Source: Pteria penguin (taxonomy: Eukaryota; Mollusca; Bivalvia; Pterioida; Pteriidae). From it: DNA of 64,000 bases. The translations under genes and the position numbers were made by a program. Position 1 is the stretch's first letter. Every line of letters begins with the position of its first letter. Under the pieces are notes generated by a model. It worked only from the letters and a program-made list of their open reading frames with translations, did not search any database and was not told the DNA's origin. Below are positions 1 through 8,833 of the stretch, in pieces. The stretch lies in the NCBI GenBank assembly GCA_035048485.1, contig CM068587.1, positions 40,919,842 through 40,983,841 on the forward strand, written 5' to 3'.

Positions 1-715
1 AAGAGTTGGAATACAAAATAATTCTAGTATTTTTGACCGGATTGCAAAGCAATCCCGGTCTATGAATTGGCGAAAACCGTCAGTCCGTCCGTCCTTCTGT
101 CCGCTAGGCGTCAACATTTTGCGTTTAGCTTGGTTTCTTCATACCCTAAAGGGTACTTATATCAAAGTTGGTAGGTTTGTAGATACTTGGTTGTTCTATC
201 CAACCAATACAAAAATTTAGTGACCTTGACCTTGACTTTACGCTTCAGTGAACACAGTTTTTTTTGCTTTTAGGGTGACTACTTGTATTCATGTATTGTT
301 AATGTTATTGCAAAGCAATTCCGGTCTATGAATTGGCGAAACCCGTCTGTCCGTCCATCGGTCAGTCTGTCCGTCCGCCCGCACGGCGTCAACATTTTGT
401 TTTTTAGTTGCGTTTAGCTTGGTTTCTTTCATACCCTAAAGGGTACTTATGTCAAAGTTGGTAGGTTTGTAGGTACGTGAATGTTCTATCCAACCAATAC
501 AAAAATTTAGTGACCTTGACCTTGACTTAACGCTTCAGTGAACACACACTGTTTTTTTGCTTTAAAGGTGACCACTTGCATACATGTATAGTTAATGTTA
601 ATGCAAAGCAATTCTGGTCTATAAATTGGCAAAATCGGTCCGTCCGTCTATCTGTCCGTCCGTCTGTCGTCAACATTTTGCGTTTAGCATTTGCAATCCG
701 GTCGTACCGTCCTTG
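1..715 (+). mobile_element. Hairpin/GTCCG-type repeat element, about 2.6 internal copies
   Basis: A direct repeat of about 265-275 bp starts near 47, 308 and 600. Each copy has a GCAAAGCAATNCCGGTC start, a 'tatgaattggcgaaa' segment, a GTCCGTCCGTC tract, 'accctaaagggtactta' and a doubled TGACCTTGA motif. The first copy opens with an imperfect hairpin at 35-60 (GACCGG...CCGGTC with an inner ATTGC/GCAAT stem). No ORF is present. The design is shared with nine other elements in the window. It resembles microsatellite-bearing elements known from bivalves, but I cannot name a family. Confidence 0.7.
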
Positions 716-1125
716 ACGGTTTCTTGTCTTTAAATTGTTTTGAGATTAACAGGGAGTGGGTGTGGTTATTAGTAGTATATAATGATAAGCTTCAGTAGAC
801 TTCTTCTTTGAAAAATTTCATATTGGAACTTGGAAGCTAGGTTTGGGTGCTCTAATAGAGGGTTTTTTTAGGAAACTTTGTGGCTATGAATTATGAGTTA
901 CTCAAGACTCATACCATCTTCGTTAATCAAGGCTCCGATTCATTGCTCTAATCTCTAATCTCATGAGAGTAACGAATCAGAAACTTAGGCTAGCGATGAT
1001 GGATTATTACAAATGTTGCTGTTTTCTTGGCCAGATCTGTGTAGGGGTGGACACAGCCCAACAGTATACCCTGCTTTGACAGACTTCAGACTGAAATAAA
1101 AATTTTAGACTCTGTCTTGTTCAGT

Positions 1126-1126
<1 letters not shown>
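716..1126. other. Unassigned AT-rich interval
   Basis: I see no ORF, tRNA-like box or repeat boundary here. It is plain AT-rich intergenic or intronic sequence between a repeat element and a GT microsatellite. Confidence 0.5.
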
Positions 1127-1163
<37 letters not shown>

Positions 1164-1180
1164 ATTTGTGTGTGTGTGGT
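1127..1180. repeat. (GT)n microsatellite
   Basis: A GT dinucleotide run is interrupted once by 'ttatt'. The open frame over it, which would encode a Cys-Val repeat, is an artefact of the dinucleotide. Confidence 0.95.
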
Positions 1181-1386
1181 GTTTTATTTTGGTGGGGGAG
1201 GGGTTGGCCTCTTTTCTGACTTAGTCGTTTCCACACATTTTCTTGTCTCATTTTCTTTATTTATTCAGTATAGAGAATCAATAAAGCATTTATTTACATG
1301 TGTCTTAACCTTTATTGGAAAACACCTGCTTCAAGGGACATATAAAGTGTCATGTCAAATAAATTTTCTGGATTTTTAAGAGTTTT

Positions 1387-1917
1387 TAGCTCACCTGAGC
1401 CGAAGGCTTAAGTGAGCTATTGTGATCAATCGCCGTCTGTCGTCCGTCCGTCGTTAGCTTTTCTACATTTTCGACTTCTTCTCCAGAACCGCCGCACAGA
1501 ATTTCACCAAACTTCATAGGAAGTAAGTACTCAAGGTCTTCTACCAAGTTTGTGTTACTCGTGCCCATCCGTAATCCAAGATGGCCGCCATTGGCTCTGA
1601 TTGGTTGACACATTTTAGACTTCTTCTCCAGAACCGCTGCACAGAATTTCACCAAACCTCATAGGAAGTAAGTACTCGAGGTCTTCTACCAAGTTTGTGT
1701 TTTTCGTGCCGATCCGTAATCCAAGATGGCCGCCATTGGCTTTGATTGGTTGACACATTTCGACTTCTTCAAAAGGACTGCACAAAATGTCACCAAACCT
1801 TATAGAAAGCCTTGTAGAATAAAAGCAAAATTTTCTTCTGAAATGAGCTGTCATTTTATTGTAAATAAGCAATTTGTGCTCAGGTGAGCGATATAGGCCC
1901 ATTTCGGCCTCTTGTTT
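1387..1917 (+). mobile_element. Hairpin/GTCCG-type element with about 2.8 internal 145-bp repeats
   Basis: The left end is a hairpin at 1388-1418 (AGCTCAC...GTGAGCT with inner GAGCC gaa GGCTT). It is followed by 'cgtccgtccgtcg'. Three direct repeats start near 1471, 1617 and 1759, periods 146 and 143 bp, each with 'gacttcttc' and 'gtcaccaaac'-like text. Two copies carry AAGATGGCCGCCATT, a YY1-like motif. The right end has CAGGTGAGCG, complementary to the left end. The short minus-strand ORFs over it follow the internal repeats and are not genes. Confidence 0.7.
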
Positions 1918-2910
1918 TCTATTTATTTTCTTTTTTATAACAACCCTTCCTGCAAACGTAGATATATTATAGGAGTCATCCTTTCTGCCTTTGAAACTTC
2001 TTTAAATCTGTATTATATCTTTTTAACGTTAAGGATTAAAGGTTTGATATTCCTATTTTATGTCCCTTTGACCATATAAGGTTTAAGGGTTCTCGACTCT
2101 TGGGTGACGTCATAGATATTCCGTAAAAAGGAGGGGGTGGGGGAAATAAAACTGCGTTGATTTGTCTTAAAAAGTAGCATGTATATCACAGTTGTAACAG
2201 AAGAATGTAAAACTATAGGTCTTAAACATATTTCTGATTTATTATAACTTACCAAATCATATACGTTATTTGCATCAATTTTGTATCAAAATAAGAGGGC
2301 GGTGTTCTATTATTTTGCCTAGTAATATAAAAACATATTTTCAAATAAACATCTGATATTGTAGAAAGAGTGTGGTGTAGAATTATGAATCATACATACA
2401 ATTTATCTGTAAGAACTGCCCTCATTGTTTATACAATGGTTTGATGTACTTTTTAATGATACAAATTTGAAATTTCAAATATATATACAATATGTCAGAC
2501 AAGGGTTTTCATTTGAGATTATGACTTTTCACTTTGGGACTTTGGCCTTGGCATTTCATCTACTTTTAACGATTATAAGCTATAATACTTTAATTTTAAA
2601 TTAAATACAATATGACAAGGCATTTCCGATCATGGGTTTTGATCTACTGATCTGGACCTTCATTTTAAACTTTTTTTTTTACATCGTAAGCATATATCTT
2701 TCATTTTTCAAACCAAGAGACATTATGACAAGGGTTTTCATTTGAATTATACTTCTCACATGGACCATGACTTATTCATAATATATTACATTAGAAATTT
2801 TAAACTTGATAATTGAGTTGATTTGATTTTGATTTGATTTATTTGAAACTTTAAGCCTCTAGGATTCATCAGTGTTACATATACCCAGACTTCTTGAAAA
2901 CTTTTTAAAC
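1918..2910. other. AT-rich non-coding interval
   Basis: No credible coding segment or named repeat is seen. A CRE-like TGACGTCA palindrome lies at 2105-2112. Between about 2500 and 2770 a loose repetition of 'acaagggttttcattt' text suggests an old tandem repeat too diverged to bound. Confidence 0.45.
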
Positions 2911-2957
2911 TTGTCAGACATTCGGTCTGACAAACTGATGAACTTTGTCAGACCGAA
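2911..2957. repeat. Alternating inverted repeats of a GTCAGAC motif
   Basis: TTGTCAGAC (2911-2919) pairs with GTCTGACAA (2925-2933) across a 5-nt loop. TTCGGTCTGACAA (2921-2933) also pairs perfectly with TTGTCAGACCGAA (2945-2957) across 11 nt. Two mutually exclusive hairpins therefore share a middle arm. A further TTTTGTCAGAG follows. Function is unknown. Confidence 0.7.
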
Positions 2958-3087
2958 CAAAATTTTGTCAGAGTGAAGTTTTTTTGACAATATTTGGAGT
3001 AGGAAATGAAAAAATATGAAAATAAACACCAGCTGAATTCAATTGAATTTAATTAATCATATTCAATTTCCATTTCTTATTCTTTAA

Positions 3088-3395
3088 CTATCTGTTCCAT
3101 TGTCTGTCATTTTCATCTTCAGATTGTTCATCATCACTTTCACTGTCATCTTCCTCGACATCACTCATATCTTCCTCTGTAGTCTTTGTCTCACTTTCTT
3201 CCATACCTTCTTTCTCATTGACTCCCTGTCAACTCCCTCTTGTATATCATCTGCAACTTCAACTCTTTCAACACTTTCAACTATTTCAACATCTTCAACT
3301 CTTTCATCCCCAAGTTCACTCTCAACAACTCTGTCATTTTGGAATGTGTATTTTGTGTTCTTGGCCCGGCTTCCCCGAAGCCACGTAATTTATAG
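3088..3395 (-). pseudogene. Broken terminal coding segment of an acidic protein
   Basis: On the minus strand an open frame runs down from an upstream TAA near 3390. It encodes a basic start (WLRGSRAKNTKY) and then a Glu/Val-rich stretch (VEDVEIVESVERVEVADD). Near 3220 the coding sense moves to another frame, which encodes an extremely acidic tail (EEDMSDVEEDDSESDDEQSE) ending in TAG at 3088-3090. Amino-acid character carries on across a one-base shift, which suggests a single frameshift in a former gene, an assembly error, or an unseen splice. The tail resembles disordered acidic C-termini of many nuclear proteins, and I cannot assign a family. The plus-strand ORF over the same bases is the antisense shadow. 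A YY1-like GCCGCCATTTT lies just upstream at 3404-3414. Confidence 0.5.
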
Positions 3396-3657
3396 GCTAG
3401 GAGGCCGCCATTTTGACCTTCATGTGATACACAAATCTTAATAACGAAGACGCTTAAATCTGATCAGGGTATAGCGACTCGCTTAAAGAATTCGTATGAT
3501 CACGACGGATTGAATTGTATTAGTTTGGGTCAGAAAAGTGTATAGAATTCGGAAATATCGTATCGGATATTTGGACCGACAAGATGATGATTTATATCGG
3601 ACTTCTGAATTTTTTATCGGCAAAACCGACACTTTTCAAGAACTCTGATATACCGGT

Positions 3658-4130
3658 AATTGACATACACGAATACATATAGAATAAGCTTGACAGATCC
3701 AATTGACATACACAAATACATATAGAATAAGCTTGACAGATCCAATTGACATACACAAATACATATAGAATAAGCTTGACAGATCCAATTGACATACACA
3801 AATACATAAAGAATAAGCTTGACAGATCCGATTGACATACACAAATACATATAGAATAAGCTTGACAGATCCAATTGACATGCACAAATACATAAAGAAT
3901 AAGCTTGACAGATCCGATTGACATACACAAATACATATAGAATAAGCTTGACAGATCCAATTGACATACACAAATACATATAGAATAAGCTTGACAGATC
4001 CAATTGACATACACAAATACATAAAGAATAAGCTTGACAGATCCAATTGACATACACAAATACATATAGAATAAGCTTGACAGATCCAATTGACATACAC
4101 AAATACATATAGAGAAAGCTTGACAGATGA
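3658..4130. repeat. 43-bp minisatellite, 11 copies
   Basis: The unit starts TGACATACACAAATACATA and contains AGAATAAGCTTGACAGATCC. Starts fall at 3661, 3704 and so on to 4091, exactly ten periods of 43 bp. Copies differ by a few substitutions (cataTag/cataAag, ccAatt/ccGatt). Because 43 leaves remainder 1 on division by 3 and the unit has no minus-strand stop, all three minus-strand frames stay open for 170-190 codons. These are not genes. Confidence 0.95.
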
Positions 4131-4156
4131 AACACATTTAAAGGTATTTGGATATA

Positions 4157-4459
4157 TATTAAAATTTAATTGATTGATTGATTGATTTTTGTTGAACGTC
4201 ACACAACGAATATTTCACGTATATAGTGACGGCATCTGCCTGATGCGGGGCTTACAAATTTTGACCTTTGCAACGGACCCACCCGAAGCAGTGAGGGATC
4301 TTTAACGTGCCATGCATACCACCACACGGGGCTTCGGTTTTTACTGTCTCATCCGAAAGACAGGACACCGACATGACCAGAGCGGGAATCGAACCCCGGC
4401 CTCCAGATTAGAAGTCCAGCGCAATACCACTAGGCCGCGCCGGCTTTATTAAAATTTAA
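4157..4459 (-). mobile_element. tRNA-derived SINE, full length, with 13-bp target duplication
   Basis: On the minus strand, a tRNA-like head (GGCCTAGTGGTATTG A-box region, anticodon-loop-like CTTCTAA, GGTTCGATTCCC B box) is followed by a conserved body ('ctgtctttcggatgagac', 'cacgttaaagatccctc', 'gggtgggtccgttgcaaag') and a (TCAA)n tail. TATTAAAATTTAA is duplicated exactly at 4157-4169 and 4447-4459. The perfect duplication and intact promoter boxes point to recent LINE-driven insertion. Other copies of the family lie at 44496, 45733, 47217 and 48929. Confidence 0.9.
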
Positions 4460-4930
4460 AGGTAGCAAAACATACATATTGGTATATAACACATGTATAT
4501 GTTTTGACTTTCTTACTGACACAATATAGTTTTAAACAAAGACATACAAGTATATACACGTGTATATATGTCTCTGATAATGTCAAACAGGTCTATTTAA
4601 CTCATCGGAGAATTTGTCCATCCAGTTGTAGGATTACTAAAACGTCATGAAAACGATGTATTGATTTTAAAGACAATAACTTGTGCCTGTTTCTCCTCTG
4701 AGATTTTTTATGTTGTTACACTTTTCGAACTAGTTCCTATGAGTATTTTATGCATCTATAACAGCTTTGGATAGGTCAGTAGGTCTAAATAGTATACGTA
4801 TATGTAGACACTAAATTTATAATCAGCTAGATATGTTACAAAAATTCTATCCATGATCAAAAGGAAATAAACAAATACATGTATTTATTATAATGTAAAC
4901 CAACATAGCAGGGAACATCTTACTAATTTT
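4460..4930. other. Unassigned AT-rich interval
   Basis: No ORF, hairpin or repeat boundary is recognised between the SINE and the next repeat element. Confidence 0.45.
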
Positions 4931-5845
4931 CATGCTCCCCAAAAACTTTCGGGGAAGCATATAATCGCTGTCGTGTCCGTCCGTCTATCCGTCCGTCTTA
5001 ACTTGTATCTCCTATACCTTTCATCAGAATTTAATCATACTTCACCAAAATGTTATTTAGGTTGAGGGCGTTTGCACAAAGTTACTCAAGGTCATTTCTG
5101 AAAGGTCAAGGTCACTTATCAACTATGACATAAAGTAACATGAAGTACTTATATCTCCCATCCCTTTCATCAGAATTTGATCATACTTCACCAAAATGTT
5201 CTTTAGGTTAAGGACTTTTGGACAAAGGTCACTAAAGGTCGTTTTTTAAAGGTCAAGGTTACTTATTAACTATGACTTAAAATACAATGAAGTAACTCCT
5301 ACACTTTTCATCAGAATTTGACCATACTTCACTAAAATGTTATTTAGGTTGAAGGCTTTTGCACAAAGTTCACTCAAGGTCATTTCTGAAAGGGCAATGT
5401 CACTTATTAAGCATGACTTATTAACTATGAAATACGTATATCTCCTACACCGTTCATCAGAATTTGATCATACTTGACCAAAAATGTTATTTAGGTTAAG
5501 AGCTTTTGGACAAAGGTCACCCAAGATCATTTCTGAAAGGTCAAGGTCACGATAAAAGGTTTTATATTGTAAATAATCCAGCTCAAGCTTACTTACAAGT
5601 TTAAGGTACTGTGATCACTTGTTATTCTACTGTTGACTCAATTGGATATCCATATGATACATTGAGATTTGAAATCGTCATCAATTAATACAATGATTTT
5701 CTATATATTGAGTCATTCATTTTCTTAATTATTACTGTGCTTCTTGAAGCATCCATTATTTTTACTAATTTTTTGTATATGAACCGTCATAATTTTCCAG
5801 TATTATAAGTGCCGTTTGGGGAGCATCCATCAATTTTACTGATAC
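4931..5845 (+). mobile_element. Hairpin/GTCCG-type element with about 4 internal 140-bp repeats
   Basis: The left hairpin at 4932-4960 is ATGCTCCCC...GGGGAAGCAT, followed by 'gtgtccgtccgtc'. Internal direct repeats begin near 5018, 5160, 5297 and 5448 with 'catcagaatttgatcat'; each carries 'aaaatgtt' and TCAAGGTCA-like text. The right end GGGGAGCAT (5818-5826) is complementary to the left arm. No coding capacity is present, so it is presumably non-autonomous. Confidence 0.7.
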
Positions 5846-5897
5846 TCTTGTTTCTTATAATTGTCTCTTGCTTTTAAGATTCATCTGGTCGAACTAA

Positions 5898-5978
5898 ATG
5901 AAGAAAATAAAAAAACAGAATAAAAACCAAGATCATAAAATAGACGAAGAACACGAGCTGTCTGCAGAAATGACAAAG
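5898..5978 (+). CDS. Possible first coding exon of an unrecognised gene
   Basis: ATG at 5898 opens 27 codons of a Lys/Glu/Asp-rich peptide (MKKIKKQNKN...LSAEMTK) ending exactly at AAG|GTATTTTTTTC, a good eukaryotic splice donor, phase 0. No family is recognised. Downstream on the same strand are four acceptor-like modules (6200-6980) and then the 1.5-kb array, whose first exons also start in a phase compatible with this donor. It could be the 5' end of a gene whose later exons were amplified, or a chance ORF beside a GT. There is no transcript evidence. Confidence 0.3.
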
Positions 5979-6009
5979 GTATTTTTTTCTTTATTATGCG
6001 TGTATCTAT

Positions 6010-6985
6010 TGCACCTGTATGCATGCAAATCTCAGGCCAGTGTATGAATGGTATGTAGTTGTTTGAATGAAAGTTTTAGGGCATTAGATTAAAGAAAATG
6101 ATTTATTCATTACAAGAAGTAAATTATTTGTTTAATTCTTTAAAATCCAATTTGATTAAATTATTTCCTAACCAATAATAACAATGTATAATGTATTCCT
6201 CTTGCTCAAGGTTACTCTTTTAGTAATTTCAGCTGTCATGAAGCAGACATTGGATGGAAGACATTCACAAAACAAGGGAAGTCTTTTTTTCTGTTCATAA
6301 AATGTATGCATGCAAATCTCAGGCCAGTGTGTGGATGGTGTGTGGTTGTTTGAATAAAAGTTTTAGGGCATTATATTGAAGCAAATAATTTATTTATAAA
6401 CTTCTTTAATTTCAAACTTTCATCAATTATTTCTTTATCTATAATCATAATAAATTCTACATACTTCTATTACAGTTCTAATCGCTTATTATCTTAGTAA
6501 TTTCAGCTTCCAACAAGAGGACATGGATAGAAGTCACACACACAAGGAAAGTTTTTTTTTTGTTTTTATTATGTATGCATGCAAATCTCAGGCCAGTGTA
6601 TGGATGATGTGTGGTTGTTTGAGTGAATGTTTTAGGGCATTAGATTAAATATAGTCAGTAATTTGTTACATTGAATAAAATTCAATTTTAATTGATTCAA
6701 TTTCTGACCGATAATAACAGTTTAAAATGCAAAAACATTCTTGTTAGGTCCTAATCGCTAAGTATCTGAGTAATTTCAGCTTTCAAAAACATTAAAAGAA
6801 ATGAAGTTAATTATTTGTTAAGTTCTATTAAAATCCAATGTCAGTTGATTCGCTTTTTCACAAATAATAACCATATATAATGCTTTTCTCTAGTTGAGTT
6901 CTAATCACTCAGTATCTTAGTAATTTCAGCTTTCAAGAAGAGGACATGGATGGAAGGCATTGACAAAACAAGGAAAGTTCTTTTT
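6010..6985 (+). repeat. About 280-bp tandem module with exon-like core, four copies
   Basis: Shared text 'gcatgcaaatctcaggccag' recurs near 6020, 6307 and 6576. A core introduced by 'gtaatttcag' recurs near 6220, 6500, 6770 and 6920. The best core reads 'ctttcaagaagaggacatgg' and 'caaaacaaggaaagtt'. The 'taatttcag' before the core looks like a splice acceptor, but frames are not kept between copies: copy 1 carries an extra base and the third is shortened. GAGGACATGGATAGA also occurs in the terminal segment near 45430. I read this as decayed duplicated exons or a plain tandem repeat. Confidence 0.5.
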
Positions 6986-7318
6986 ATACGTCCGTCATTA
7001 GACGGGACGTATTATGTTATGGCGCTGTCCGTCTGTCTGGGGTCATGTTTTCCAGACTTTTTTTTTTGCCGTCTTTCAAGATATTGAGTTGAAATTTGGT
7101 ATATAGTTTATTTCAAGTGGCGTCAATACCAGTTCGAGTTTTGTTACGATTGACCTACTTTTGACAGATTTATGGCCCTTGGACTTGTAAATTTCAGAAT
7201 TTTTAAAAAAATTCATTAAAAATCTATTTTTTGTCAAAACATTATTAAATTCTCATGAAGCAAGTTAAGTTTACCAACTATCACATATGTTACGGTTTTT
7301 TATATCTTTTAATATTTT
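6986..7318 (+). mobile_element. Hairpin/GTCCG-type element abutting the array
   Basis: The hairpin at 6986-7012 is ATACGTCCGTC att AGACGGGACGTAT, followed by 'gctgtccgtctgtctgg'. The rest is AT-rich with no internal repeat. The right end cannot be placed independently; the homology of the 1.5-kb array starts at about 7319, so the element sits at, or inserted into, the array's left border. Confidence 0.5.
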
Positions 7319-7472
7319 TTAAACTTTGGGAGATATATAAGGGACTATTGAAATCGAGAGATTCGAGCCACCAACTACCCGACATCTAAGTATTCCACGT
7401 CAGGTTTTCTCTCTAATATGTTAGATATTTCTTCTATTTAATTCTTGTTAAAAATTCAATCTGTATTTGCAG

Positions 7473-7597
7473 ACCCTGAAATGCAAGCCTCCACTTTGAG
7501 ATCCCTCCATCCTTGGATCAGCAGTGATGCCACTTGGATGTATTTGAAAAAAAGGCCACATTTAAAGGACCTGTTAAAGGAGATATTCAAGCATTAG
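7473..7597 (+). pseudogene. Left-edge exon 1 with an alternative open frame
   Basis: The first A half differs from interior copies: 'accctgaaatgcaagcctcc' replaces 'accatgaaatgcaagcttcc', and one base of the interior CCGCGC is missing. In the frame starting CCT GAA ATG it is open for 40 codons (…LHPWISSDATWMYLKKRP…LKDLLKEIF) up to TAG at 7595-7597. At that position B halves carry TAC and stay open. It ends near the same CAG|GTTTTG donor-like site as the other copies. This is probably closer to the ancestral exon than the amplified copies. No family is recognised. Confidence 0.4.
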
Positions 7598-8825
7598 TGG
7601 CCCCGATTTCCACGCAGGTTTTGATTGCTTCTTGTTGTAAATGTCCTCGTTCTTACCGTATTTGCTTGTATTCATTGCAGGCTATCCATGACGATGCTGG
7701 GACACAGACCAGCCAGCGTTGGAGACCAATGGAGGAAGGGGATGTGAACATGCATCCCCATATCAAGCTAAGGGAATATCGTTTTGTTTCTATCATCCAT
7801 ATTCTTTCATTGTTAATGCTCTATATACCGGTGGAATGCTTTGCACATTGCTTTTTCGTCACATTATGGATTATTCCGGTTGGGCCACTGAGGCCCTTAG
7901 TTCTTGTATTCAGTGCAATATCAAGAACTGATAGGTAGTTGTCTGTCTCTTCGGTATGACTGTGCACATCGTACTTGGGATATGGATCGACTATCGAGGG
8001 GTCCAAAGTTAAGGGACATAGGTCAAGGGATTCCCAACTGACAAGTGAAATCGAGAGATTCGAGCCATCAACTACCCGATTTCTGAGCATTCCACGTCAG
8101 GTTTTCTCTCTGTGTTAAATATTTCTTCCATTTAATTTGTTGTTAAAATTCAACCTGTATTTGCAGACCATGAAATGCAAGCTTCCGCGCTTTGAGACCC
8201 CTTCATCCTTGGATCAGCAGTGATGCCACTTGGATGTATCTGAAAAAAGGCCACGTTTAAAGGACCTGTTAAAGGAGATATTCAACCATTACTCGCCCCG
8301 ATTTCCGTGCAGGTTTTGATTGCTTGTTGTTGTGAGCGTCCTCGTTCTTATCATATTTGCGTGTATTCATTGCAGGCCATCCATGACGATGCTGGGACAC
8401 AGACCAGCCAGCGTTGGAGGCCATTCATCCCCATATCAAGATAAGGGAATATCGTTTTGTTTCTATCATCCATATTGTATCATTGTTAAAGATCTATATA
8501 CCGGTGGAATGCTTTGCACATTGCTTTTTCTTCACATTGTGGATTATTCCCGTTGGGCCACTGAGGCCCTTAGTTCTTGTATTCCGTGCAATATCAAGAA
8601 CTGATAGTTGTCTGTCTCCTTGGTATGAATGTGTCTTTATGGCTGAATGGTGTGTAATCGAATACTGGCCTGAGTAGTATGGATGTGGTATGAGTGTGTC
8701 GTATCTTTGTTTCTTTAAATCTATTTTGTAACATCTTCTTTATAGACATTTTGGACACATATTACTTGGGAGATAGACTGACTATCGCAAGGCCATCTTC
8801 TCATATGGGGGCAAACTTTGGGAGA

Positions 8826-8833
8826 TATATAAG
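8826..8833 (+). promoter_or_regulatory. TATA-like TATATAAG, once per unit
   Basis: GGGAGATATATAAGAGACTAG sits about 140 bp upstream of the A-half ATG in every unit (first copy 7329 with a variant flank, then every 1,497 bp, for example 10322 and 32745). The B half lacks it at the equivalent place. If units are transcribed, this is the obvious core-promoter candidate. No initiator or start-site evidence is available. Confidence 0.3.

Noticed and set aside
1128..1379. ORFs over GT, CT and CA runs (also 55401-55601 and 58645-58893)
   Set aside because: Dinucleotide artefacts.
3100..3441. 113-codon plus-strand ORF rich in Ser/Thr/Leu
   Set aside because: Antisense of the acidic coding remnant; Glu/Asp codons read backwards give Ser, Phe and Leu.
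3658..4130. CRISPR-like array
   Set aside because: Repeats are directly adjacent with no unique spacers, and the window is eukaryotic.
3592..4202. Three overlapping 170-190 codon minus-strand ORFs
   Set aside because: Produced by the stop-free 43-bp minisatellite in all three frames.
7534..7938. 134-codon ORFs recurring in each array unit as ready-made genes
   Set aside because: Their start is TTG, the frame is closed by TGA just upstream, and they run through the intron-like segment. Repetition of the ORF follows from near-identical units and is not independent evidence of coding.
7821..8090. Minus-strand ORFs of 61-89 codons in every unit
   Set aside because: Antisense shadow of the plus-strand open segments; no splice or start context and no conserved change pattern.
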